Source: Blautia sp. XA-2221 (GTDB taxonomy: Bacteria; Bacillota; Clostridia; Lachnospirales; Lachnospiraceae). Taken from it: a stretch of DNA of 64,000 nt. Within the stretch, counting starts at the first letter, position 1; each line of letters opens with the position of its first letter. The stretch spans positions 1 through 64,000 of the forward strand of contig NZ_JAJQXX010000010.1 of NCBI RefSeq assembly GCF_028767025.1, written 5' to 3'. Positions 1-7,772 of the stretch are shown here, in pieces. Under the pieces are notes generated by a model, which had not been told where the DNA came from, did not search any database, and saw nothing but the letters and a program-made list of their open reading frames with translations. The position numbers were made by a program, and so were the translations under genes.

Positions 1-49
1 GAACAGTTTCCGCATTGCTCTGTTTTATCGTATTTTTCTGCGAGGATGC

Positions 50-78
50 TTGTATTTGTCAAAAAAGAGTGATATAAT
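50..78 (+). promoter_or_regulatory. Vegetative (sigma-A-type) promoter of the B12 operon
   Basis: TTGTAT at 50-55 and TATAAT at 73-78 are separated by 17 bases. Transcription would start near 85, just ahead of the cobalamin aptamer. No gene is visible in 1-49. Confidence 0.75.
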
Positions 79-97
79 TTAAAAAATTGAATAAAAA

Positions 98-312
98 GAA
101 TATCAGGTGCCGAAATCATATCCGGTTAAAAGGGAAGCAGGTGAGAATCCTGCACGATCTCGTCACTGTATTTAAGGAGTACAAAGCGTTTTGTATTTTA
201 CAGCCACTGGGAAACTGGGAAGGCTGCTTTGTATGTGGAATTATAAGCCAGGAAACCTGCCTGATATTGGTACGGGGACAGTGGTCCCGAATCACGAGTA
301 ATTGGTTGTACC
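98..312 (+). promoter_or_regulatory. Cobalamin (B12) riboswitch
   Basis: The leader carries the aptamer core: the GGGAAGCAGGTGAGAATCCTGC element near 131-153, the invariant GCCACTG at 203-209, and the B12-box AGCCAGGAAACCTGCC at 246-261. A hairpin GGGGAC/GTCCC follows at about 274-287 and may form the peripheral kissing arm. An intrinsic terminator lies immediately downstream, so ligand binding most likely stops transcription of the following cobalt/corrinoid genes. The 85-codon open frame across this stretch is not a gene. Outer boundaries are approximate. Confidence 0.92.
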
Positions 313-325
313 GTATATTTCCGCA

Positions 326-360
326 GACCTTTTACCATGAGTAAAGGTTTTTTTATTTTT
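326..360 (+). terminator. Riboswitch-controlled intrinsic terminator
   Basis: ACCTTTTAC and GTAAAGGT form a stem around a short loop at 328-348, followed by a T run. It sits between the aptamer and the first gene and is the likely expression platform. The rest of the leader, 361-491, shows only the ribosome site AAAGGAGGAT just ahead of the start codon. Confidence 0.85.
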
Positions 361-491
361 ATGAAAGTTCAGGCAATGGGAAAATGTTTTGTGGGAAAGT
401 TTTTCTCCGTACTTTTTTATTCATTTGATGGGAGAACTGCCATACAGCGGACAGATTTTCCGTACAGTGTAAAATAAAGGAGGATAAAAAC

Positions 492-1787
492 ATGAAAAAC
501 AAAACTGTAAAAGCACTGGCATTATTAATGGCTGTAGCAACTGTATCTGTAATGGGACCTTCAAGCATTTATGCTTCTGAGGAGGAGACTGCAACTGAGG
601 CTGCAGCAGAAGAAACAGAAACTGCAGGAGAAGAAAGCGCAGACGCAGATCAGCAGGCAGCAGATAATGCAGCAGCACTGATCGACAAAATTTATGTTCA
701 GGAAAGAACAGAAACAACAGATGATGACTGCAAAGCTGCAAAAGAAGCCTGGGATGCTCTTACCGATGCACAGAAAGAACTGGTGGAAGGCGAGAATGCC
801 AGCCCGGATTACTTTGGTCTGGACACCGGAGATGCTGCAAAGGATGACGCCCGTAATGCAGATGAGATCGGCGAGAATGAACTTCTGGTAGTAAGCTTTG
901 GAACTTCTTATAATGACAGCCGTGTTGAGGACATTAAAGGAATTGAGGATGCGCTGCAGGAAGCTTATCCGGACTGGGCAGTGAGAAGAGCATTTACAGC
1001 TCAGATCATTATCAATCATGTTCAGGCAAGAGACGGAGAAGTGATCGACAACATGCAGCAGGCTCTTGACCGCGCAGTAGAAAACGGAGTTAAAAACCTG
1101 GTAGTACAGCCGACACATCTGATGCATGGCGCGGAATATGATGAGATGGCAGAAGTTCTTGAACAGTATAAAGATAAATTTGAATCTGTTGCAATTGCAG
1201 AGCCTATGCTTGGTGAAGTTGGGGATGATGCAACAGTGATCAATGAAGATAAAGCCGCAGTTGCTCAGGCAGTTGCAGATGCAGCAGTTCAGGAAGCAGG
1301 ATTTGACAGCATGGAAGCAGCCGCAGAGGATGGCACTGCTTTTGTATTCCTGGGTCATGGAACCTCTCATACAGCAAAGGTAAGCTACAGTCAGATGCAG
1401 ACCCAGATGGAAGAGCTTGGATTTAAAAATGCATTTATCGGCACTGTAGAAGGAGAGCCGGAAGATACTGCCTGCGAAGCAGTGATCGAAAAGGTGAAAG
1501 AAGCAGGCTATAAAAAAGTAATCCTTCGCCCGCTTATGGTAGTTGCCGGAGATCATGCAAACAATGATATGGCAGGAAGCGAGGAAGATTCCTGGAAATC
1601 CATGTTTGAGGCATCCGGTAACTTTGACAGTGTAGATGCTCAGATTGCCGGACTGGGAAGAATTGATGCAGTAAAACAGCTTTATGTGGATCACACAAAA
1701 GCAGCGATTGATTCTCTTGGAACAGAGGCAGCCGCAGAGGATGAAGCGGCAGAAGCTGAAACAGCAGAAGCCGATACTGCAGAATAA
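492..1787 (+). CDS. Secreted CbiK-type sirohydrochlorin cobaltochelatase-like protein
   Basis: Family role: anaerobic cobaltochelatases insert cobalt into sirohydrochlorin. The 431-residue protein begins with a signal peptide (1-29, ending in IYASEE), then a Glu/Ala-rich linker and a helical segment to about 128. The CbiK domain covers about 130-405: VSFGTSYNDSR near 134, PTHLMHGAEY at 207-216, LGHGTSH with His289, GTVEGEP with Glu320, and GDHANND with His355. The histidines and glutamate match the expected metal ligands. A short acidic Ala/Glu tail ends the protein. Export is odd, since corrin synthesis is cytoplasmic; periplasmic CbiK forms are known in Desulfovibrio and have been linked to tetrapyrrole transport. 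It is the first gene behind a B12 riboswitch and precedes a corrinoid/iron-type importer. Domain assignment is secure, physiological role is not. Confidence 0.85.
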   Translation: MKNKTVKALALLMAVATVSVMGPSSIYASEEETATEAAAEETETAGEESADADQQAADNAAALIDKIYVQERTETTDDDCKAAKEAWDALTDAQKELVEGENASPDYFGLDTGDAAKDDARNADEIGENELLVVSFGTSYNDSRVEDIKGIEDALQEAYPDWAVRRAFTAQIIINHVQARDGEVIDNMQQALDRAVENGVKNLVVQPTHLMHGAEYDEMAEVLEQYKDKFESVAIAEPMLGEVGDDATVINEDKAAVAQAVADAAVQEAGFDSMEAAAEDGTAFVFLGHGTSHTAKVSYSQMQTQMEELGFKNAFIGTVEGEPEDTACEAVIEKVKEAGYKKVILRPLMVVAGDHANNDMAGSEEDSWKSMFEASGNFDSVDAQIAGLGRIDAVKQLYVDHTKAAIDSLGTEAAAEDEAAEAETAEADTAE

Positions 1788-1867
1788 TAAGAGAAATAAG
1801 GAATGAAAGAATCTGCCCGGAATGTTATAAAACTTCCGGGCAGTTATTTTGAAAGGAGATTTATGGG

Positions 1868-2740
1868 ATGAAACGAAAAACAATGATTGCCATGTGTATG
1901 TTAAGCGCAGTAACGGTTATGGGAAGCTACAGCACCGTTATGGCAGAGGAAAAAACACAGACAGAAACTGCTGTCGAGAACAAAGCAAAAGATGAACTGA
2001 AAGACGGTGTTTACACAGCTGACTTTGACACGGATAGCAATATGTTCCATGTGAATGAGGCAAAAGACGGAAAGGGAACCCTGACCGTGAAGGACGGTAA
2101 AATGACCATTCATGTCAGCCTTGTTTCCAAAAGCATTGTAAATCTGTTTGCCGGGACAGCAGAGGACGCACAGAAAGAGGGCGCAAAAGTTCTGGAGCCG
2201 ACAGAGGATGAGGTCACATACAGTGATGGTTATAAAGAAACTGTGAATGGCTTTGACATTCCGGTTCCGGCTCTCGATGAGGAGTTTGATGTGGCGCTTC
2301 TTGGCAAAAAAGGAAAGTGGTACGATCATAAGGTAAGTGTTTCCAATCCTCAGCCGGCAGAGGACAGCGAAGAGACTGGTGGTTCAGCAGAAGGAAAGAC
2401 AACAGAAGAGCTGAAACTTGAAGATGGAAACTATACGGTGGAAGTGGCTCTGGAAGGCGGTTCCGGAAAGGCAACGGTAGAGAGCCCGGCAGAAATGAAG
2501 ATTTCGGACGGAAAGGCTGTGGCAACTATTACCTGGAGCAGTCCAAATTACGATTATATGATCGTGGACGGGGAGAAGTATGAGATGGTAAATACAGAAG
2601 GAAATTCTGTGTTTGAGATTCCGGTTGCAGCTTTTGACACTGCTCTTGAAGTAAAGGCAGATACCGTAGCCATGAGTGAACCCCATGAGATCGACTATAC
2701 GCTGCAGTTTGATTCCGGATCTTTGAAAAAGGCTGAGTGA
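1868..2740 (+). CDS. Secreted protein with two NEAT-like domains, putative tetrapyrrole or corrinoid binding
   Basis: The 290-residue product has a signal peptide (about 1-26, ending VMAEE). Two beta-rich repeats follow, each opening with L-[EK]-DG-x-Y-T: about 45-160 and 178-285. The second holds SSPNYDYMIVDGEKYEMV and ends in HEIDYTLQFD, a pattern I associate with NEAT/iron-transport-associated surface domains of clostridia. No sortase motif, lipobox or C-terminal membrane segment is visible, so the protein is either released or held by its signal segment. It lies between the chelatase-like gene and the binding-protein gene of the importer; the stop codon TGA is three bases ahead of the next ATG. 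A ligand hand-off role is inference from context. Confidence 0.65.
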   Translation: MKRKTMIAMCMLSAVTVMGSYSTVMAEEKTQTETAVENKAKDELKDGVYTADFDTDSNMFHVNEAKDGKGTLTVKDGKMTIHVSLVSKSIVNLFAGTAEDAQKEGAKVLEPTEDEVTYSDGYKETVNGFDIPVPALDEEFDVALLGKKGKWYDHKVSVSNPQPAEDSEETGGSAEGKTTEELKLEDGNYTVEVALEGGSGKATVESPAEMKISDGKAVATITWSSPNYDYMIVDGEKYEMVNTEGNSVFEIPVAAFDTALEVKADTVAMSEPHEIDYTLQFDSGSLKKAE

Positions 2741-2742
2741 AT

Positions 2743-3888
2743 ATGAAAAAGATAGTTACCTGTTTTATTATAAGTGTGACATTGATTCTGGGCAGTATCG
2801 TTCCGGTTCTGGCATCGCAGAACCAGAATGAGCCGCCGGAGATTCCCGGACTTACTTACGATCACAGTATGGAGCTTGATTATGCAGAGCAGTTTTCTGT
2901 AGATTATTATAAAGAGGACTATGCTTTGATCACAATTGCAGATAAGGACCGTTTTCTGGTTGTGCCGGAAGGGAAAAAGGCTCCGGAATCTCTGGACAAA
3001 AGTATTGCGGTCATTCAGAAACCGGTGCAGAACATTTATCTCGTGGCAACCTCTGCCATGAATCTGTTCTGTGCGCTGGATGGGTTGGATCACATCAGTC
3101 TTTCCGGCACAGATGCAGACGGCTGGTATATTGAAGAGGTAAAAAAGGCGCTGGAGGATGGCAGTATTTCTTTTGCAGGGAAATACAGCGCTCCGGATTA
3201 TGAACTGATTTTAAGCAAAAACTGCGGCCTTGCTGTAGAGTCTACCATGATCTACCATATGCCTGAAGTAAAAGAAAAACTGGAACAGTTTGGAATCCCG
3301 GTTCTGGTGGAACATTCCAGTTATGAATCTCATCCTCTGGGAAGGACAGAATGGCTGAAACTGTACGGAGTGCTTCTGGATAAGGAGGAACTGGCCCAGG
3401 AACTTTTTGAGAAACAGGCAGATAAGGTGAAAAATCTGGAAAACAGCAAAAATACAGGAAAGACAGTGGCATTTTTTTACATAAATTCGGTAGGCGCTGC
3501 AAATGTGCGCAAATCCAATGATTATGTGGCAAAGATGATCGAGCTGGCAGGCGGAAAATACATTTTTGATACGCTTGGGGGGGACGACAGCGCACTTTCC
3601 ACTATGAATATGCAGATGGAAGAATTTTATGCCGGAGCAAAGGATGCGGATTATATTATTTATAACAGTACCATTGACGGTGAGCTGACCACCATTGATC
3701 AGCTTCTGGCAAAAAGCTCTCTTCTCAATGATTTTAAGGCAGTAAAAAACGGAAATGTATGGTGTACAGAACAGAATCTTTTTCAGGATACCATGGGACT
3801 GGGAACCATGATCGAGGATATCCACACCATGCTGACAACAGAAGATGACAGTCTGGACACTCTGACCTATATGCATCGGCTGAAATAA
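2743..3888 (+). CDS. ABC transporter substrate-binding protein, BtuF/FecB type
   Basis: This 381-residue protein has a signal peptide (1-24, ending PVLASQ) and a TroA-like helical-backbone binding fold over about 65-350, including NIYLVATSAMNLFCALDGLD, a GRTEW motif and AGGKYIFDTLGG. The expected ligand is a corrinoid, heme or Fe-siderophore; the upstream B12 riboswitch favours a corrinoid. Most gram-positive binding proteins are lipoproteins, but no cysteine lipobox is visible at the cleavage site. ATG at 2743 is preferred over GTG at 2737, because AAAAAGG lies at the right distance. Permease and ATPase genes follow directly. Confidence 0.85.
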   Translation: MKKIVTCFIISVTLILGSIVPVLASQNQNEPPEIPGLTYDHSMELDYAEQFSVDYYKEDYALITIADKDRFLVVPEGKKAPESLDKSIAVIQKPVQNIYLVATSAMNLFCALDGLDHISLSGTDADGWYIEEVKKALEDGSISFAGKYSAPDYELILSKNCGLAVESTMIYHMPEVKEKLEQFGIPVLVEHSSYESHPLGRTEWLKLYGVLLDKEELAQELFEKQADKVKNLENSKNTGKTVAFFYINSVGAANVRKSNDYVAKMIELAGGKYIFDTLGGDDSALSTMNMQMEEFYAGAKDADYIIYNSTIDGELTTIDQLLAKSSLLNDFKAVKNGNVWCTEQNLFQDTMGLGTMIEDIHTMLTTEDDSLDTLTYMHRLK

Positions 3889-3939
3889 GCGGGCAGATAA
3901 GATAGCAGGTTTTGGTAAACAGACAGGAAGGATAGAAAC

Positions 3940-4956
3940 ATGCGGAAGAAACTACATTTCAGATACTGGATTGCCTTTGGCTTTCTGGCATTGCTTCTGA
4001 TGCTCTTTATAGTATGGAATATTAATTCCGGAAGCATTGAGATTTCTATAAGAGAGATTATGGAAATCCTGTTTTTGAGAAAGGGAGAGGACACAGCTCT
4101 TAATATCGTCTGGGAAATCCGGATTCCCAGAATACTGGCAGCTATTATCCTGGGAGGCGCTTTGTCTGTATCCGGTTTCCTTTTGCAGACATTTTTTGGA
4201 AATCCCATAGCCAGCCCTTTTGTTCTTGGGATTTCATCAGGGGCAAAACTGATCGTTTCCCTTGTTATGATCTTTCTTCTGGGAAAATCCATGGTTGCCT
4301 CTTCTGCGGTTCTGATCCTGGCTGCATTTGTGGGCTCCATGATCTCTATGGGATTTGTGCTTCTTGTTGCAAAAAAGGTAAAGCAGATGTCTGCTCTTAT
4401 TATCAGCGGTATTATGATCGGGTATATCTGTTCTGCCATTACGGATTTCGTGATCACGTTTGCAGACGACTCCAATATTGTCAATCTCCATAACTGGTCC
4501 ATGGGAAGTTTTTCCGGTATGAACTGGGAAAATGTACGGATGATGGCAGTGGTGACGGCAGTTACCGTGCTTCTGGTATTTCTGATGTCAAAGCCTATCA
4601 GCGCTTATCAGCTGGGAGAAGGCTATGCTCAGAACATGGGAGTAAATATCAAACTCTTCCGTGTGGCTCTGATTCTTCTGTCCAGTATTTTATCAGCCTG
4701 CGTCACTGCATTTGCAGGACCGATTTCCTTTGTGGGGATTGCGGTTCCTCATCTGGTAAAAAGTTTATTAAAAACAGCCCGCCCTCTTCTGGTGATTCCT
4801 GCCTGCTTTCTGGGAGGCGCAGTGTTCTGTCTTTTCTGTGATCTGATTGCCAGGACTGCCTTTGCGCCTACGGAGCTTAGCATCAGTTCAGTAACTGCGG
4901 TGTTTGGCGCGCCTGTCGTTATTTATATTATGATTCGGAGAAAGAGGTCAGCATAA
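3940..4956 (+). CDS. FecCD/BtuC-family ABC permease
   Basis: The 338-residue integral membrane protein shows the family hallmarks: RIPRILAAIILGGALSVSG followed by QTFFGNPIASPFVLGISSGA near 80-105, and GPISFVGIAVPHLVK near 265-280. About ten hydrophobic segments are visible. It forms the transmembrane channel of the importer with the preceding binding protein and following ATPase. The stop codon overlaps the ATPase start (TAATG), which points to translational coupling. Ligand is inferred as a corrinoid from the operon's riboswitch; iron-chelate permeases have the same fold. Confidence 0.9.
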   Translation: MRKKLHFRYWIAFGFLALLLMLFIVWNINSGSIEISIREIMEILFLRKGEDTALNIVWEIRIPRILAAIILGGALSVSGFLLQTFFGNPIASPFVLGISSGAKLIVSLVMIFLLGKSMVASSAVLILAAFVGSMISMGFVLLVAKKVKQMSALIISGIMIGYICSAITDFVITFADDSNIVNLHNWSMGSFSGMNWENVRMMAVVTAVTVLLVFLMSKPISAYQLGEGYAQNMGVNIKLFRVALILLSSILSACVTAFAGPISFVGIAVPHLVKSLLKTARPLLVIPACFLGGAVFCLFCDLIARTAFAPTELSISSVTAVFGAPVVIYIMIRRKRSA

Positions 4957-6083
4957 TGGAAGAGTATTTTATTCAAACAGAGCAGCTGACAGTAGGTTAT
5001 GACGGGAAGCCTCTGATCAGAGATATTGAAATCCGTCTGAAAAAAGGAGAGATACTTACGCTGATCGGCCCTAACGGCGCAGGGAAATCCACAATCCTGA
5101 AAAGTATGACAAGACAGCTGAAGCTGGTTGGCGGAACAGTATACCTGGACAGTGAAGTGATGAGCCATATGTCCGGAAAGGATGTGGCAAAAAGGCTGGC
5201 GGTTGTGATGACAGAACGTATCCGGCCGGAGCTTATGACCTGTGAGGATATTGTGGCAACAGGCCGTTATCCATATACAGGAACGCTGGGGATCCTGGGA
5301 GAAAAAGACTGGGAAAAGGTTCATGAGGCAATGGAACTGGTTCATGCCCTGGATTTTAAAGACAGGGATTTTACAGCTATCAGTGACGGTCAGAGACAGA
5401 GGGTTCTTCTTGCAAGAGCCATCTGCCAGGAGCCGGAGGTTATTGTACTTGACGAACCTACGTCATTTCTTGATATTCGGCATAAGCTTGAACTTCTGGC
5501 AATTCTGAAGAATATGGTGGTCCAGAAAAAAACAGCGGTTCTGATGTCCCTTCATGAGCTGGATCTTGCCCAGAAAATCTCGGACAGTGTGATCTGCGTG
5601 CATGGAGATAAAATAGAAAAATACGGACCACCGGAGGAGATTTTCAGTTCAGAGTATGTACATCATCTTTATGGGATCACAACGGGAAGCTACAATGCCG
5701 CGTTCGGGTGTCTGGAAATGGAAAAGCCAAAAGGAAAACCGGAGGTATTTGTGATTGGAGGAAACGGCACCGGTATTCCCGTATATCGCAAGCTTCAAAG
5801 AGCCGGTATTCCTTTTGCGGCAGGTATCCTACATGGAAATGATGTGGACTGTGAGGTTGCCAGAGCTTTGGCGGCAGAGGTAATAGAGGAACGTCCGTTT
5901 TCGCTGATCAGGGAGGAAATCTATCAGAAAGCAGTGCAGGTGATGGAACAATGCACCCATGTGATCTGCTGTATAGACGAGTTCGGCCCTGTGAATGAAA
6001 AGAACAGACAGCTTTGCAAACTGGCAGAGGAAGCCGGAAAACTTGCACAGGACAGAGGATTCTGCTATAATAGGAACACTTGA
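4956..6083 (+). CDS. ABC importer ATPase (BtuD/FecE type) with C-terminal extra domain
   Basis: Residues 1-250 are a standard ATPase: Walker A GPNGAGKST at 38-46, Q/R-rich signature SDGQR at 143-147 in place of SGGQ, Walker B VIVLDEP at 162-168 and switch His200. A further 115 residues (about 260-375) follow, starting PEVFVIGGNGTGIPVYRKL, with a glycine-rich VIGGNGTG stretch that resembles a nucleotide-binding loop. BtuD/FecE proteins are usually about 250-270 residues, so this tail is extra; its function is unknown. Two cysteines in HVICCIDEFGP are conspicuous. It energises uptake by the preceding permease and ends the operon. Confidence 0.88.
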   Translation: MEEYFIQTEQLTVGYDGKPLIRDIEIRLKKGEILTLIGPNGAGKSTILKSMTRQLKLVGGTVYLDSEVMSHMSGKDVAKRLAVVMTERIRPELMTCEDIVATGRYPYTGTLGILGEKDWEKVHEAMELVHALDFKDRDFTAISDGQRQRVLLARAICQEPEVIVLDEPTSFLDIRHKLELLAILKNMVVQKKTAVLMSLHELDLAQKISDSVICVHGDKIEKYGPPEEIFSSEYVHHLYGITTGSYNAAFGCLEMEKPKGKPEVFVIGGNGTGIPVYRKLQRAGIPFAAGILHGNDVDCEVARALAAEVIEERPFSLIREEIYQKAVQVMEQCTHVICCIDEFGPVNEKNRQLCKLAEEAGKLAQDRGFCYNRNT

Positions 6084-6122
6084 TACATATTTTGTTTGAA
6101 ACAGAAAGAGACAGGTGTTTTC

Positions 6123-7316
6123 ATGGCAGGACCAGAACAGAAGAAAAAGCCGGACGGCCGCAGCAGGAAAAAAAAGGGAAGACGGAAGCGGGTGGACTAT
6201 TATGACTACAGTCTTCTGGCAGTGATCATTCTTCTTACCTGCTTTGGCCTTATTATGCTGTACAGTACCAGTTCTTATATGGCAGAGGTCAAGTACAGCG
6301 ATGACATGTATTTTTTTAAGAAACAGGCACTGATCAGTGCCGGCTGTATTATTGTAGCAGTTGCAATATCAAAAATTGACTATCATATCCTTGGCAGATT
6401 TACTGCAATTTTATATATATCCGCTTTTGTCCTGATGGCTTTGGTAAAGTTTACTCCGCTGGGACAGGAGGTAAACGGGGCGAGGCGCTGGCTGAAATTG
6501 GGTATTCAGTTTCAGCCTGCGGAGATTGCAAAAATTGCAGTGATCGTGTGTCTGCCCTATATGATCGTAAATATGGGACGGCAGGTAAAAACGCTGAGGA
6601 ACTGTATGATACTGGCAGGAGAAGGAGGAGCGCTTGCTTTTGGTGCTTATTTTTTTACAGAGAATCTCAGTACCGCTATCATTATCTTTGGCATTACTGC
6701 AGGTCTTATTTTTATTGCTCATCCGAATACGAAGCTGTTCCTGACAATAGGGGCAGTGGGAGCGGTTCTTCTGGTGGGAATAGTTATGCTTTTGTATCTT
6801 ACTGTGGATCCGGAAACAAATGAAAGTTTCCGAATCGGACGAATTCTTGTATGGCTCCGACCGGAAGAGTTTGCAGACGGAATGGGCTACCAGACTCTTC
6901 AGGCTCTCTATGCCATCGGTTCCGGAGGCCTTATGGGAAGAGGATTGGGAAACAGTATCCAGAAGCTGGGAAGTGTTCCTGAGGCGCAGAATGACATGAT
7001 TTTTTCCATTGTGTGTGAGGAACTGGGAATTGTGGGAGGCGTTATGCTGCTCCTTATGTTTGCCTATCTTCTGTACAGATTGTTTTTTATTGCACAGAAT
7101 GCATCCGATCTTCTGGGGAGTCTGATGGTAACCGGGATTTTTATCCACATTGCGCTGCAGGTAATCTTTAATGTTGCGGTTGTGGTAAACCTTATGCCAA
7201 ATACCGGAGTCACCCTGCCGTTTATCAGTTACGGAGGAACGTCCATCATGTTTTTGATGGCGGAAATGGGACTGGCATTAAGTGTGGCACGGCAGATAAA
7301 ATTTCAGGATATGTAA
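6123..7316 (+). CDS. ftsW: FtsW/RodA/SpoVE-family peptidoglycan glycosyltransferase
   Basis: SEDS proteins polymerise lipid II at the septum or along the cell wall. The 397-residue protein has a basic N-terminus (KKKPDGRSRKKKGRRKR), then about ten membrane spans. Family motifs include NGARRWLKLG with QPAEIAKIA, GGLMGRGLGNSIQKLGSVPEAQNDMIFS and the closing LPFISYGGTS. ATG at 6123 is chosen, with AGACAGGTG ahead of it; a TTG at 6096 in frame is less likely. FtsW, RodA and SpoVE cannot be told apart from sequence alone; the NGARRW and SVPEAQND forms favour the FtsW/SpoVE branch. Confidence 0.85.
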   Translation: MAGPEQKKKPDGRSRKKKGRRKRVDYYDYSLLAVIILLTCFGLIMLYSTSSYMAEVKYSDDMYFFKKQALISAGCIIVAVAISKIDYHILGRFTAILYISAFVLMALVKFTPLGQEVNGARRWLKLGIQFQPAEIAKIAVIVCLPYMIVNMGRQVKTLRNCMILAGEGGALAFGAYFFTENLSTAIIIFGITAGLIFIAHPNTKLFLTIGAVGAVLLVGIVMLLYLTVDPETNESFRIGRILVWLRPEEFADGMGYQTLQALYAIGSGGLMGRGLGNSIQKLGSVPEAQNDMIFSIVCEELGIVGGVMLLLMFAYLLYRLFFIAQNASDLLGSLMVTGIFIHIALQVIFNVAVVVNLMPNTGVTLPFISYGGTSIMFLMAEMGLALSVARQIKFQDM

Positions 7317-7366
7317 GGAATGCCAGGCAGACAGAGCCCGGAAAAAGAGAAAATCGTGGAAATCTA

Positions 7367-7395
7367 TTGACAAATAGATGTACAGAATATATACT
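7367..7395 (+). promoter_or_regulatory. Strong sigma-A-type promoter of acpP
   Basis: TTGACA at 7367-7372 and TATACT at 7390-7395 with a 17-base spacer is close to consensus. It lies about 43 bases ahead of the acyl carrier protein start. Confidence 0.88.
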
Positions 7396-7437
7396 TTCCA
7401 CATCAAAGTAGCATATTTGATAAAGGAGAAGATAGTA

Positions 7438-7671
7438 ATGTTAGAAGAAATGAAAAAAATGATCGCAGAGCAGTTAAGCTGTGATGAAAATGAGATTAAT
7501 TTAGAAACTTCTTTTAAGGATGACCTGGGGGCAGATTCACTGGATCTTTTTGAGCTTGTAATGGCACTGGAGGATGAGTATAACATCGAGATTCCTGCGG
7601 AGGAGCTTGCAGATCTTGCTACCGTAGGAGATGTGATCGAATATCTGAAAAACAGAGGCATCGAAGCATAA
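7438..7671 (+). CDS. acpP: Acyl carrier protein
   Basis: The 77-residue acidic protein carries growing acyl chains on a phosphopantetheine arm in type II fatty acid synthesis. The attachment serine lies in [13 protein letters not shown], and the helix [22 protein letters not shown] is typical. ATG at 7438 follows AAAGGAGAA; an upstream in-frame extension would read through the promoter and is rejected. Unusually, no fab genes stand next to it; a phosphopantetheinyl transferase gene lies 3.4 kb downstream. Confidence 0.93.
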   Translation: MLEEMKKMIAEQLSCDENEINLETSFKDDLGADSLDLFELVMALEDEYNIEIPAEELADLATVGDVIEYLKNRGIEA

Positions 7672-7709
7672 TTGAGTTAAACGGTTGTCGTGTATCAGAC
7701 GGCGACGCT

Positions 7710-7743
7710 AAATTCCCTGAGGCACAGATGTCTCAGGGAATTT
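7710..7743 (+). terminator. Perfect 12-bp hairpin after acpP
   Basis: AAATTCCCTGAG at 7710-7721 pairs exactly with 7732-7743 around a 10-base loop. The T run is short (TTT), so it may be a weak terminator, an mRNA-stabilising hairpin or an attenuator 29 bases ahead of gltX. Confidence 0.55.
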
Positions 7744-7772
7744 CACAGTATAAAGAAAACAGGAGAGAGATT

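Noticed and set aside
87-344. 85-codon open frame in the leader of the B12 operon
   Set aside because: It lies wholly in the cobalamin riboswitch and ends in its terminator; no ribosome site.
561-1883. 440-codon open frame opposite the CbiK-like gene
   Set aside because: Cys/Phe/Leu-rich composition typical of the antisense of Glu/Ala-rich coding DNA; no ribosome site and no domain.
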